Source: Alcaligenes parafaecalis
GTDB taxonomy: Bacteria > Pseudomonadota > Gammaproteobacteria > Burkholderiales > Burkholderiaceae_B
Assembly (NCBI RefSeq): GCF_026344135.1
Contig: NZ_JAPKNA010000003.1
Span: 310,001-374,000, forward strand
Direction of reading: 5' to 3'
Length of the DNA stretch: 64,000 nt
Positions 9,034-17,437 of this stretch are shown piece after piece (positions within the stretch are counted from its first letter, which is position 1; each line of letters opens with the position of its first letter). A program made the translations under genes and the position numbers. The notes beneath the pieces were generated by a model. The model was not told the DNA's origin. It ran no database searches and was given only the letters and a program-made list of their open reading frames with translations.

Positions 9034-10485
9034 ATGTTGCGCATTTATAACTCGTTATCACGCTCTAAAGAGGTGTTTTCTCCGGTTGAACCGGGCCACG
9101 TACGTATGTACGTCTGTGGCATGACGGTGTACGACTTCTGTCACCTGGGACACGCCCGCATGCTGGTCAGCTTTGACATCGTGCAGCGCTGGTTGCGAGC
9201 GAGCGGCTATCGCGTCTCCTATGTACGCAACATTACCGATATTGATGACAAGATCATCCGCCGTGCCGTCGAGCGCGGGCAGCTCATGTCTGAAGTCACG
9301 GACTTCTATATTGATGCCATGCATGCCGACGAAAAGGCATTGGGTGTACAAAGCCCGGATTCAGAGCCGCGTGCCACGCAGCACGTCCCCGATATGCTGG
9401 GCATTATTGCCAAGCTGGAAGAAAACGGCCTGGCCTATCAGTCCGAAGACGGTGATGTGAACTACGCTGTGCGTCAGTTCCCCGGCTACGGCAAATTGTC
9501 GGGTCGTTCTCTGGACGATTTGCGTGCTGGTGAGCGTGTCGCCCTGAATTCGGCCAAGCGCGATCCTCTGGATTTTGTGCTGTGGAAATCGGCCAAAGAA
9601 GAAGAGCCCGCCGAGTCCAAATGGGAGTCCTCCTACGGTCTGGGTCGTCCAGGCTGGCATATTGAATGTTCGGCCATGAGCAAAGCCCTGCTGGGTTTGC
9701 CGCTGGATATTCATGGTGGTGGCCCGGACTTGAAGTTCCCCCATCACGAAAACGAAATTGCTCAAACGGAAGGCGCGTTTGGCGGTCAGTTGGCCAATGT
9801 CTGGATGCACTGCGGTCCCTTGATGGTGGACTCGGAAAAAATGTCCAAGTCTCTGGGCAACTTCCGCCGTATTCGCGATACCGTGGCTCCCGATGGTCTG
9901 GTCGACGAAGAAAGCAACTACACCGCCAATCCGCGTGAGGCGGAAATGCTGCGCTTCTTTATTGTGCGCAACCATTACCGCAGCATGCAGAACTACGCGC
10001 CAGACAATCTGCGCGATGCTCAGCAAGCGCTGGACCGTCTATATCAGACCCTTCAACACGTTCCTGCCGCCGAAGTCCAAATCGATTGGACTCAAGGCCC
10101 TGCTTTGGCTTTTGCCGAAGCCATGAACGACGATTTCAATACCGCTGGTGCTGTTGCCGTTCTGTTCGAGCTGGCTGGTCAAGCCAACCGCGACAAGGAT
10201 GCGCAGGCTGCCGGTTTGATGCGTGCCTTGGGTGCCGTGATTGGTCTTCTGCAAGTGGACCCTGCCGTCTACTGGCGCGCCAGCACACGTTTTGGCCAGG
10301 CGGCCAGCGTGGCTGGTGCTGATTCCTTGAGCGACACCCAGATCGACGAATTGCTGGCCGAGCGTGCACAGGCCAAACAGAACCGCGACTTCGCGCGCGC
10401 CGACGCGATTCGCGAGCAGCTTAAAGAGCAGGGCGTTGAGCTGGAAGACCGGCCAGGTGGAGCAACACAATGGCGCAGGGCCTAA
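9034..10485 (+). CDS. cysS: Cysteinyl-tRNA synthetase
   Basis: A 483-residue class I aminoacyl-tRNA synthetase that charges tRNA-Cys in the cytoplasm. Seen directly: the HIGH-type motif HLGHA at residues 37-41, a nearby zinc-ligand cysteine C28, the WHIECS segment, HHENEIAQ, and the KMSKS loop EKMSKSLGN around 270. The C-terminal part carries the anticodon-binding helical domain. Length is standard for the family. The 3' end overlaps the downstream glycosylase gene by 16 bases in another frame, so translation of the two is probably linked. Confidence 0.96.
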   Translation: MLRIYNSLSRSKEVFSPVEPGHVRMYVCGMTVYDFCHLGHARMLVSFDIVQRWLRASGYRVSYVRNITDIDDKIIRRAVERGQLMSEVTDFYIDAMHADEKALGVQSPDSEPRATQHVPDMLGIIAKLEENGLAYQSEDGDVNYAVRQFPGYGKLSGRSLDDLRAGERVALNSAKRDPLDFVLWKSAKEEEPAESKWESSYGLGRPGWHIECSAMSKALLGLPLDIHGGGPDLKFPHHENEIAQTEGAFGGQLANVWMHCGPLMVDSEKMSKSLGNFRRIRDTVAPDGLVDEESNYTANPREAEMLRFFIVRNHYRSMQNYAPDNLRDAQQALDRLYQTLQHVPAAEVQIDWTQGPALAFAEAMNDDFNTAGAVAVLFELAGQANRDKDAQAAGLMRALGAVIGLLQVDPAVYWRASTRFGQAASVAGADSLSDTQIDELLAERAQAKQNRDFARADAIREQLKEQGVELEDRPGGATQWRRA

Positions 10486-11141
10486 GCGGCGTTCAATCCG
10501 GCCCTCAAGTTCGTTTGGTGGGCAAACCTGATTACTGGGACGACGCGTGCGCCCAGTTGATGAAGCGCGACCGTATCCTGCGCAAGCTCATTCCCCAGCA
10601 CGGCGATTACTGGCTGCAACATCAGGCCCCGGCCTTCACCACTTTGGTGCGCTCCATCGTGGGCCAGCAACTGGCTTCGCGTACGGCGGACCAGCTTTGG
10701 CGCAAGCTGCTGGACGGCTGCGGGCAAGCCCTGTCGCCCGAGCTTATTCTGGAGCTGGGGCACGAGGCGCTAAATGGCTTTGGTCTGCCCAAACGCAAAG
10801 CCGAGTACATTGTTGATTTGGCGGCACACTTTGATGCTCGTAAAATCGACCCCCAGGCATGGCAATCCCTGTCTGACGAGGCTGTCATTGCAGACCTGTG
10901 CGCCATTCGTGGCGTGGGTCGCTGGACGGCAGATATGTTTCTGATTTTCAACTTGCACAGACCCGATGTTCTCCCTTTGGATGATGCGGGCCTGCTCAAG
11001 GCAATCTCTCAGCACTATTTCAGCGGCGAACCGGTCTCCCGGTTCGAGGCGCGTGAAGTTGCTCAAGCGTGGGCACCGTGGTGCACGGTGGCTACCTGGC
11101 ATCTGTGGCGCAGTCTGAACACAGTTGCGGTACGATACTAA
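10470..11141 (+). CDS. DNA-3-methyladenine glycosylase, AlkA/HhH-GPD family
   Basis: A 223-residue base-excision repair enzyme with the helix-hairpin-helix-GPD fold. The HhH element LCAIRGVGRWTADMFLIF (about residues 144-161) is followed by PDVLPLDDAGL, whose second aspartate fits the catalytic Asp of AlkA. It removes alkylated purines from DNA. It lacks the N-terminal TBP-like domain of E. coli AlkA and so resembles the shorter Mag1-like forms. It overlaps cysS by 16 bases. An unrelated alkyladenine glycosylase of the AAG fold is encoded at 39027-39632, so the genome carries two non-homologous enzymes for a similar lesion. Confidence 0.88.
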   Translation: MAQGLSGVQSGPQVRLVGKPDYWDDACAQLMKRDRILRKLIPQHGDYWLQHQAPAFTTLVRSIVGQQLASRTADQLWRKLLDGCGQALSPELILELGHEALNGFGLPKRKAEYIVDLAAHFDARKIDPQAWQSLSDEAVIADLCAIRGVGRWTADMFLIFNLHRPDVLPLDDAGLLKAISQHYFSGEPVSRFEAREVAQAWAPWCTVATWHLWRSLNTVAVRY

Positions 11142-11167
11142 ATTAGGCCTAAACCTTAAGAACCGAC

Positions 11168-12133
11168 ATGCGAAATACATTCCTGGAATTTGAGCAGCCT
11201 TTGGCCGAGCTCGAAGGCAAAATCGAAGAGCTCCGCTATGTGCAATCTGATTCCGCTGTGGATATTTCAGAGGAGCTCAGCCGTCTGCAGCAGAAAAGCC
11301 AGACGTTGGCCAAGAACATTTACGCCAAGCTCACGCCCTGGCAAACGGCCCTGGTTGCTCGCCATCCACAACGTCCATACACACTGGACTATGTAAACCA
11401 GATCTTCTCGGACTTCCACGAGCTGCATGGCGATCGCATGTATGCGGACGACCTGGCAATTGTGGGTGGTCTGGCCCGTTTCAACGGCACACCGTGCATG
11501 GTCATTGGTCACCAGAAAGGCCGTGATACCAAAGAGCGCGCCCGTCGCAACTTCGGCATGCCGCGCCCGGAGGGCTACCGCAAGGCCCTGCGCCTGATGA
11601 CTCTGGCTGAAAAATTCGGTATCCCCGTTTTCACCTTTGTGGACACCCCCGGTGCCTACCCTGGTATCGGCGCGGAAGAACGCGGCCAGTCCGAAGCGAT
11701 TGGCCACAACCTGTTTGCCATGGCCAAGCTGCGTGTACCTATCATCTCCACCATTATTGGTGAAGGCGGTTCGGGCGGTGCTTTGGCAATTGCCGTGGGT
11801 GACGTGGTCTCCATGCTGCAATACTCCACCTACGCCGTGATCTCGCCCGAAGGTTGTGCTTCGATTCTGTGGCGCAGCGCGGACAAGGCGCCTGTGGCGG
11901 CTGAAGCCCTGGCCATTACCGCACCTCGTCTGAAAGAACTGGGTCTGGTTGATCGCGTGATTAACGAGCCTATCGGTGGCGCACATCGCGACCCCACCAT
12001 GATGGCGCGTCAATTGGGCCGTGCCCTGGCCGACGCCCTGCGTCAGGTCTCGGGCCTGACTACCGAACAACTGCTGGCGCAGCGTATGGAACGCCTCTTG
12101 GCCTACGGTCGTTATCAGGAAGTTCGTGCCTGA
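11168..12133 (+). CDS. accA: Acetyl-CoA carboxylase carboxyltransferase subunit alpha
   Basis: A 321-residue subunit that, with AccD, transfers the carboxyl group from carboxybiotin to acetyl-CoA to make malonyl-CoA, the first committed step of fatty acid synthesis. It begins with the helical FLEFEQPLAELEGKIEELRY region typical of AccA. The crotonase-like core contains RDTKERARRNFGMPRPEGYRKALRLM, DTPGAYPGIGAEERGQ and GEGGSGGALAIAVGD, an oxyanion-hole segment. Length matches the family (about 320). The last 8 bases overlap the GTG start of tilS. Confidence 0.96.
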   Translation: MRNTFLEFEQPLAELEGKIEELRYVQSDSAVDISEELSRLQQKSQTLAKNIYAKLTPWQTALVARHPQRPYTLDYVNQIFSDFHELHGDRMYADDLAIVGGLARFNGTPCMVIGHQKGRDTKERARRNFGMPRPEGYRKALRLMTLAEKFGIPVFTFVDTPGAYPGIGAEERGQSEAIGHNLFAMAKLRVPIISTIIGEGGSGGALAIAVGDVVSMLQYSTYAVISPEGCASILWRSADKAPVAAEALAITAPRLKELGLVDRVINEPIGGAHRDPTMMARQLGRALADALRQVSGLTTEQLLAQRMERLLAYGRYQEVRA

Positions 12134-13211
12134 TCCTCTGCCTTCCAGTCAGTTGGGGGGCTTTAGCCCCTCACCCCTGCTGCTGGAGGCGCTTGATCAC
12201 CACCTAAGTTTTAAAAACGGCGATAGCGTCGCCGTCGCCTTAAGTGGTGGTGCGGACTCGGCAATGCTGGCGGTACATGCCCATCTCTGGGCCAGCCGCC
12301 GCAAAGTCACACTTCATTTTTTTCATATCCATCATGGCCTGCAGGCCCTTGCCGATCAGTGGCAATGGCATGTGCATGACCTGGCGGCCCGCTTGCAGCG
12401 GCCCTGTCACAGTTTGCGAGTGCAGGTGCAGTCTCGCAGCTTGAGTGCCGATGGTATGGAATCAGCGGCGCGGGATGCCCGCTATCAAGGTTTGGCAGAA
12501 CTGGCGCAGTTTGCTGGTTTGCAGCATGTGCTGCTGGCCCATCATCAGGATGATCAGGCCGAAACTGTCTTGATGCGTTTGCTGCGTGGCACGGGAATCA
12601 CCGGCCTGGGTGCGATGGCACCGCATATGCAGCGCGATCATCTTGATTACTGGCGACCTTGGCTGGATCAACCGCGATCTCGCATTCTTCAAGCCAGCCA
12701 TGACTTTGCCCTTGCCACTGGCTGGCACGCGGTACAAGACCCCACCAATATCAATCCCGACTACACCCGTGGCGCAGTGCGCGATTTGCTCACGCCTGTG
12801 CTGGATGCCCGCTGGCCGGGTTGGCAGGGCCGTCTGCAACGTCAGGCGCAGCTAAGCCGGGAAACACAGGATGTATTGGATAGCGTGGCTGGTCAGGACT
12901 GGCTGACGTTGCAAGCGGATGAGACCGGACGCAGCTTCAGCTTGAGCGCCTGGCGTCAGTTGGAGCCTGCCCGACAAAGCATGGTGATCCGTTATTGGTT
13001 GCAAGAGCAGGGCGCTGGCCTGCCTACTCAGGCGCGTTTGGCGGAATTATTACGCCAGTTGCGCAGCGTACACGCCCAGGGTCACGACAGAAATCTGATC
13101 TGGAAACATGGACAAAACCTGATCCGCTGTGTGCGGGGTCGGGTGCAGATTGAATCGGTGGATTCGATCAGTCAGAAAGACGGTCTGAAGACCGATCAAG
13201 CAAGTAAGTAG
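12126..13211 (+). CDS. tilS: tRNA(Ile)-lysidine synthetase
   Basis: A 361-residue enzyme that converts C34 of the CAU-anticodon tRNA-Ile to lysidine so that it reads AUA. The ATP-pyrophosphatase P-loop SGGADS is at residues 40-45, and HHQDDQAETVLMRLLRGTGITGL lies near 137-159. The C-terminal region is shorter than in E. coli TilS (432 residues), a known variation. The start is a GTG overlapping the last codons of accA, which makes coupled translation likely. No terminator is evident after the stop. Confidence 0.93.
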   Translation: MPDPLPSSQLGGFSPSPLLLEALDHHLSFKNGDSVAVALSGGADSAMLAVHAHLWASRRKVTLHFFHIHHGLQALADQWQWHVHDLAARLQRPCHSLRVQVQSRSLSADGMESAARDARYQGLAELAQFAGLQHVLLAHHQDDQAETVLMRLLRGTGITGLGAMAPHMQRDHLDYWRPWLDQPRSRILQASHDFALATGWHAVQDPTNINPDYTRGAVRDLLTPVLDARWPGWQGRLQRQAQLSRETQDVLDSVAGQDWLTLQADETGRSFSLSAWRQLEPARQSMVIRYWLQEQGAGLPTQARLAELLRQLRSVHAQGHDRNLIWKHGQNLIRCVRGRVQIESVDSISQKDGLKTDQASK

Positions 13212-13378
13212 TTTCGGGTGGCCTGTGGCAGGAGCGTGGGCTATGGTGTTGAGTCGACAAAGTATGTGTTTTTTTGCGCTGGCATGTGGTAGAGCCTGCG
13301 CTTGGGGCACAGAAAGTCGTTAGAATAGTTGGGTTTTGTGTCTATCCCAGACCTTAGCCCTTTGATGCAGAGTAAAAG

Positions 13379-14632
13379 ATGTCCCTGATCGTACATAAAT
13401 ATGGCGGCACGTCGATGGGCTCGATCGAGCGCATCCAGAATGTGGCGCGTCGGGTTGCCAAATGGCATGCCGCCGGGCACCAAGTTGTGGTGGTTCCTTC
13501 GGCCATGTCCGGTGAAACCAACCGTTTGCTAGGCCTGGCCAAAGAACTGAGCATTCAGCCTGATCCGCGTGAGCTGGATATGCTGGCTGCCACGGGCGAA
13601 CAAGCCAGTAGCGCTTTGTTGGCCATGGCTTTGGCTGCCCAGGGCGTTCCCGCCCGCAGCTACGCCGGTTGGCAAGTTCCCGTCAAGACCGACAATGCCT
13701 ATACACGTGCCCGCATTAGTTCTATTGATGACACCCGCATTCGCCAGGATCTGGACGCAGGCCGTGTGGTCGTTGTGACCGGCTTCCAGGGTGTGGATGA
13801 TGAAGGTAATATCACGACCCTGGGTCGTGGTGGTTCGGACACTTCCGCGGTGGCTGTTGCCGCTGCCATGAAGGCCAGCGAATGCCTGATCTATACCGAT
13901 GTGGATGGTGTCTACACGACTGACCCGCGCGTGGTTCCAGAAGCCCGTCGCATGAAAGTGCTGTCCTTTGAAGAAATGCTGGAAATGGCCTCTTTGGGCT
14001 CCAAAGTTCTTCAAATCCGGTCCGTGGAATTTGCTGGCAAGTACAAGGTGCCTGTGCGCGTCTTGTCCTCCATGACCGACCCCATGATTCCGCTCGAAGA
14101 AGAAATGTCTTCGGGCACGCTGATTACTTTCGAGGAAGACCAAAAAATGGAAGCTGCCGTTGTCTCTGGCATCGCCTTCAGCCGTGATGAAGCCAAGTTC
14201 ACCCTGCGTGCCGTACCCGACACCCCCGGCGTGGCCTATTCCATTCTGGGCCCCATCGCAGCGGCCAACATCGAAGTCGACATGATTTTGCAGAACCTGT
14301 CGGTTCAAGGCACTACAGACTTTTCCTTTACCGTCAGCCGTAATGACGCGCTGCGCACCAAGGAATTGTTGATGAACCAGGTCGGTCCTGCTGTGGGCGC
14401 TGGCGAAATCGTGTTTGACGAAGCCGTGTGCAAAGTGTCCATCGTCGGTATCGGCATGCGTAACCACGCTGGCATCGCCAGCTCCATGTTCCGTGCCTTG
14501 TCCGAAGAGGGCATCAACATCCAGATGATCAGCACCAGCGAGATCAAGACCTCGGTCATCATTGCCGACAAATACATGGAATTGGCTGTACGTGCTCTGC
14601 ACAAGACTTTCGAGCTGGATCAGGAAAAATAA
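13379..14632 (+). CDS. lysC: Aspartate kinase
   Basis: A 417-residue enzyme that phosphorylates aspartate at the head of the lysine, threonine and methionine pathway. The kinase domain (about 1-245) starts with KYGGTSMGS and contains GRGGSDTSAVAVAAAM and the YTDVDGVYTTDPR segment. Two C-terminal ACT domains (about 265-415), which bind feedback inhibitors, include DTPGVAYSILGPIAAANIEVDMI and MRNHAGIASSMFRALSEEGINIQMISTSEIKTSV. Monofunctional length. An intergenic stretch of 167 bases precedes it and no lysine riboswitch was recognised there. Confidence 0.95.
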   Translation: MSLIVHKYGGTSMGSIERIQNVARRVAKWHAAGHQVVVVPSAMSGETNRLLGLAKELSIQPDPRELDMLAATGEQASSALLAMALAAQGVPARSYAGWQVPVKTDNAYTRARISSIDDTRIRQDLDAGRVVVVTGFQGVDDEGNITTLGRGGSDTSAVAVAAAMKASECLIYTDVDGVYTTDPRVVPEARRMKVLSFEEMLEMASLGSKVLQIRSVEFAGKYKVPVRVLSSMTDPMIPLEEEMSSGTLITFEEDQKMEAAVVSGIAFSRDEAKFTLRAVPDTPGVAYSILGPIAAANIEVDMILQNLSVQGTTDFSFTVSRNDALRTKELLMNQVGPAVGAGEIVFDEAVCKVSIVGIGMRNHAGIASSMFRALSEEGINIQMISTSEIKTSVIIADKYMELAVRALHKTFELDQEK

Positions 14633-14645
14633 TCCCTTTTGCTAT

Positions 14646-14674
14646 TTGCATTGGTTTTTTATAAATGCTATAGT
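14646..14674 (+). promoter_or_regulatory. Sigma-70-type promoter of tRNA-Ser
   Basis: TTGCAT (14646-14651) and TATAGT (14669-14674) with a 17-base spacer, about 18 bases before the mature tRNA 5' end. Confidence 0.7.
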
Positions 14675-14692
14675 AGCTTCTTTCCTAGAGCT

Positions 14693-14785
14693 GGAGACGT
14701 GGCCGAGAGGTTGAAGGTACTCCCCTGCTAAGGGAGCATACGGCTTATACCCGTATCGAGGGTTCGAATCCCTCCGTCTCCGCCA
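14693..14785 (+). tRNA. tRNA-Ser(GCT)
   Basis: Acceptor stem GGAGACG/CGTCTCC (14693-14699, 14775-14781), discriminator G and encoded CCA. The anticodon stem is CTCCC/GGGAG around GCT at 14727-14729. The long variable arm is typical of serine tRNA, and GGTTCGAATCC forms the T arm. It reads AGC and AGU codons. Confidence 0.97.
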
Positions 14786-14799
14786 GCTAGAAAATAATT

Positions 14800-14826
14800 A
14801 AGCCCTTGTTTTCAAGGGCTTTTTTA
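14800..14826 (+). terminator. Rho-independent terminator after tRNA-Ser
   Basis: Stem AAGCCCTTG/CAAGGGCTT with a 4-base loop, running into a T-tract. Confidence 0.85.
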
Positions 14827-15202
14827 TTGCCTGTTACTTTGTCAGCTGTCGCTTGGACCGTTTGCATGCGGTCGGTGTTTTGAAATTATGGGCATCATCA
14901 GTGAACATGTAGCGCCATTTGGCTAGGGTTGTGGCCTCTTCAAGTACAAGAAAAAAAAATATTTGTTACTTTTTTATCCCTGTCCACGCAGGCTCGCCTG
15001 AGCGCGACACAATCTTCATGGCAGTCGTTTAAAACGACACGTAATTTCCAGAGCGCAAGGCTTTTCAACTCAAGACTGTTGAAGATTGAAAAAGCTGTGT
15101 TGTTTTTGGCACAGGCAAAGAAAAGCAACGAGTCCCGTGCTTACAATCAAACAATGTGTTTTGCGTCGTTCAAGACTGTAGTCTTGTTTTTTAGGGCGAG
15201 CG
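14827..15202 (+). other. AT-rich intergenic leader upstream of the exported protein
   Basis: About 375 bases, clearly more AT-rich than its surroundings, with an A9 run near 14950. I see no convincing gene: the one open frame has poor composition and no ribosome binding site. It ends in a small terminator-like hairpin at 15171-15192, just before the next gene. Confidence 0.5.
15171..15192 (+). terminator. Terminator-like hairpin immediately upstream of a CDS
   Basis: Stem CAAGAC/GTCTTG with loop TGTA, followed by TTTTTT, ending about 10 bases before the ATG at 15203. It could end a short upstream transcript or act as an attenuator. Confidence 0.5.
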
Positions 15203-15763
15203 ATGATTAAACGAGTCCTCTGTATCTGTGGCATCGCCTTGATGGGCCTGCCGTTTTTAGCGTCTTCGACTGAGCTGGCCTTAGATGAGCAGGTCGTAAC
15301 TCGTTATGTGCAAAGCCTGCGTGATATCTTGCCCGTTCTGCAAACTGTAGAACGTAGTGAGCCGGTGTGGGATGGTGGCCTGCCAGACGGTTTGCCGCCC
15401 ATGCTGGATGTGGCTCAGATGGAGCGTGGCTCGGACCTGTACCGCCAATTGAACAGCCTGACGCAAAAGCATGGCTTTGCCGGCCTGGATCAATGGAACA
15501 GCCTGGGCCAGCAGATCTGGCTGACTCGTCTCTATATTCAGGAGCGCGAAGATCTGGACTCGGTCTATGAGCAACTGGACGCCCTGGAAGTGGCCTTGCG
15601 TGACAACGCCCGTCAATATTCCACGGCCGAGCTGGAGCAATTGATGCGCACCTTTCAGGCCAGCAAGAATCATATCCTGCGCTTGATTGCGACCCGTAGC
15701 GACGTGCCTCCCGTACAAGCACATTTAGCCGAGCTGGATGCAGCTCTGGCCTCCCTTGAATAA
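15203..15763 (+). CDS. Hypothetical exported protein
   Basis: A 186-residue protein I do not recognise. The N-terminus is a signal peptide (MIKRVLCICGIALMGLPFLASS, cleavage near SST-EL). The rest is predicted soluble and rich in helix-forming residues, with repeated acidic and leucine patterns (LYIQEREDLDSVYEQLDALEVALRDN), suggesting a helical bundle. Only the signal peptide holds cysteines. It is probably periplasmic. GGGCGAGCG precedes the ATG weakly. A likely terminator follows at 15792-15823. Confidence 0.7.
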   Translation: MIKRVLCICGIALMGLPFLASSTELALDEQVVTRYVQSLRDILPVLQTVERSEPVWDGGLPDGLPPMLDVAQMERGSDLYRQLNSLTQKHGFAGLDQWNSLGQQIWLTRLYIQEREDLDSVYEQLDALEVALRDNARQYSTAELEQLMRTFQASKNHILRLIATRSDVPPVQAHLAELDAALASLE

Positions 15764-15791
15764 GGCAGTCAGGCAGGCTGTTTACTAGCAT

Positions 15792-15823
15792 CAGGCGCTG
15801 CAAGAGCGCTTGTTTAGATTTTG
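15792..15823 (+). terminator. Probable rho-independent terminator
   Basis: Eight-pair stem CAGGCGCT/AGCGCTTG (one G-T pair) with loop GCAAG, then TTTAGATTTTG. Confidence 0.6.
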
Positions 15824-15936
15824 TTACCAGCAATATTGTCCATTTGTCATAATTTGACGCTTCTTTTCTGAGCATGACAGAAGGAATCGGGGATAATTGC
15901 CGTCTAATTGAAATCTAGTGGGAAGACTGGAGCGTC

Positions 15937-16077
15937 ATGCGTATCATCTTGATTTTGTTAGGGGCTGCGGTATTGGCCTACCTAATTGCCAAAGGCATAC
16001 GGCAACTGATGGTTGAGCGTCGTCAACAAAAAGACAGGGCGCAACAGCCACGTAAAGGAAGCCGTGATGAGCACTGA
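15937..16077 (+). CDS. Small single-span membrane protein upstream of the SPFH gene
   Basis: A 46-codon open frame beginning MRIILILLGAAVLAYLIAKG and ending RKGSRDEH. It has one N-terminal transmembrane helix followed by a strongly basic tail (RRQQKDRAQQPRKG), which by the positive-inside rule would face the cytoplasm. Its last 11 bases overlap the start of the SPFH gene in another frame, a typical sign of coupled translation. I cannot assign a family. The composition and position argue for a real small protein rather than chance. Confidence 0.6.
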   Translation: MRIILILLGAAVLAYLIAKGIRQLMVERRQQKDRAQQPRKGSRDEH

Positions 16078-16987
16078 TAAAAACCCTTTAATGAAACTGG
16101 CCGCTGGGTCCAAACCGGCAGGTGGCGGCACTTACTCCAAGGGACTGGCGTTCCTGGTGAGTGCGGTTGTTATTTTCTTGATCCTGATTGTGGCCTCCAT
16201 GGGCTCTTTCTTGCAGGTAGACCAGGGCGAGCGCGGTGTTGTGCTGCGTAACGGTAAATTGGTCCGCGTGGCGGAACCTGGCCTGGACTTTAAAGTGCCG
16301 TTCTTTGATACAGTACGCACAATTTCGGTACGTGATCACACAGTTCGCATGCAGCTTGAAGCGTATAGTTTCGACCAGCAGTCCGCTTCTATGGTGGCGT
16401 CGGTAACGTACCGCGTGCCTGAAACCGATGTGGCCCAGTTGTACTCCGAGTACGGTTCGCTGGAAGCCCTGGAAGCCCGTTTGCTGGAGCGTAAAGCTCT
16501 GGATGTGATCAAGAACGTGTTCGGTAAGTACACGGCTGCTCAGTCCATTCAGAATCGCGAGAAGCTGGGGGCTGACATCAATGAAGCCATGCGCGTAACC
16601 TTGGAGTCGGCTCCTTTGCAGATGATGGGCGTGCAGGTTGAGGAAGTCTCTTTTTCCAAGGCTTACGAGCAGTCGATTGAAAACCGTATGTTGGCCCAGG
16701 TTCAAATTGAAACCACTCGCCAGCAAAAGGAAACTGCTTCCATTCAGGCTGAAATCAAGGTGGTTCAGGCTGAAGCCGAAGCCCGTGCTCAGCGCGAACG
16801 CTACATGGCCGAAGCCGACGGTATTCGCCTGCGCGGTGACGCCGAAGCCAAGGCAATTTCTGCCAAGGCCCAGGCATTGGCCCAGAACACCAATCTGGTC
16901 AATTTGAATGCAGTGGAGAAATGGGACGGCAAGTTGCCAGAAAGTCTGGTTCCCGGTTCCGCCATGCCATTTATTGGACTGCGTTAA
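16067..16987 (+). CDS. SPFH/Band 7 (prohibitin-like) membrane protein
   Basis: A 306-residue protein. One N-terminal transmembrane helix (about 25-48, AFLVSAVVIFLILIVASMG) is followed by the SPFH domain (VDQGERGVVLRNGKLVRVAEPGLDFKVPF, about 52-80, continuing to about 220). The C-terminal part is an alanine- and glutamate-rich coiled coil (QAEIKVVQAEAEARAQRERYMAEADG). This is the prohibitin/HflK/HflC architecture of large ring scaffolds that often modulate membrane proteases. The frame is open further upstream to 16013, but the ATG at 16067 has AAAGGAAG before it and gives the usual N-terminus MSTDKNPLMKL. It overlaps the 46-codon membrane gene. Confidence 0.87.
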   Translation: MSTDKNPLMKLAAGSKPAGGGTYSKGLAFLVSAVVIFLILIVASMGSFLQVDQGERGVVLRNGKLVRVAEPGLDFKVPFFDTVRTISVRDHTVRMQLEAYSFDQQSASMVASVTYRVPETDVAQLYSEYGSLEALEARLLERKALDVIKNVFGKYTAAQSIQNREKLGADINEAMRVTLESAPLQMMGVQVEEVSFSKAYEQSIENRMLAQVQIETTRQQKETASIQAEIKVVQAEAEARAQRERYMAEADGIRLRGDAEAKAISAKAQALAQNTNLVNLNAVEKWDGKLPESLVPGSAMPFIGLR

Positions 16988-17077
16988 TCTCTAAGCAGTC
17001 ACTGACCTGAGCAGGTTTTCTTCGGTAGCGTTATGGCACACGTAACGCTACCGTTTGTTTTCCAAGGAGTAATACGG

Positions 17078-17437
17078 ATGAATGAGGATATGAACCCTGT
17101 TCCACAAGGCGAGGGTACAAACCAAATGGTCAGCCTGCGTAATCTGACGCTTATCATTTACGCGCTGTACATTCTGTCCATGTTTGGCGGCATCACCGCC
17201 TTGGTGGCCATCATCATCAACTACATCAAGCGCGATGAAGTTCGGGGGACATTTCTGGAGTCTCACTTTGACTGGCAGATCCGCACCTTCTGGTGGGGCT
17301 TTGTAGGTGTTGCTGTGTCCTTCTTGCTGATGGCAATTCTGGTCGGTTTTGTGACCATCGCGATTGTGGGCGTGTGGATTTTGTACCGCTTGATCAAAGG
17401 CCTGCTGGCCTTGAATGATGGTAAGGCTATTGCCTGA
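17078..17437 (+). CDS. DUF4870-like small membrane protein
   Basis: A 119-residue protein with about three hydrophobic segments (LTLIIYALYILSMFGGITALVAIIINYI, FWWGFVGVAVSFLLMAILVGF, VTIAIVGVWILYRLIKGLL). The conserved connecting loop IKRDEVRGTFLESHFDWQIRTFWW is characteristic of a widespread proteobacterial membrane family (DUF4870 type). The function is unknown. The ATG at 17078 has AAGGAG at ideal spacing. It lies 90 bases after the SPFH gene on the same strand. Its TGA is directly followed by the stop codon of the convergent AraC gene, with no intergenic bases. Confidence 0.8.
   Translation: MNEDMNPVPQGEGTNQMVSLRNLTLIIYALYILSMFGGITALVAIIINYIKRDEVRGTFLESHFDWQIRTFWWGFVGVAVSFLLMAILVGFVTIAIVGVWILYRLIKGLLALNDGKAIA

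Noticed and set aside
13212..13378. Lysine riboswitch before lysC
   Set aside because: The gap is 167 bases and shows none of the conserved lysine aptamer segments.
13529..14602. A 357-codon frame antisense to lysC
   Set aside because: Gly, His and Phe-rich shadow frame without domain; lysC is unambiguous.
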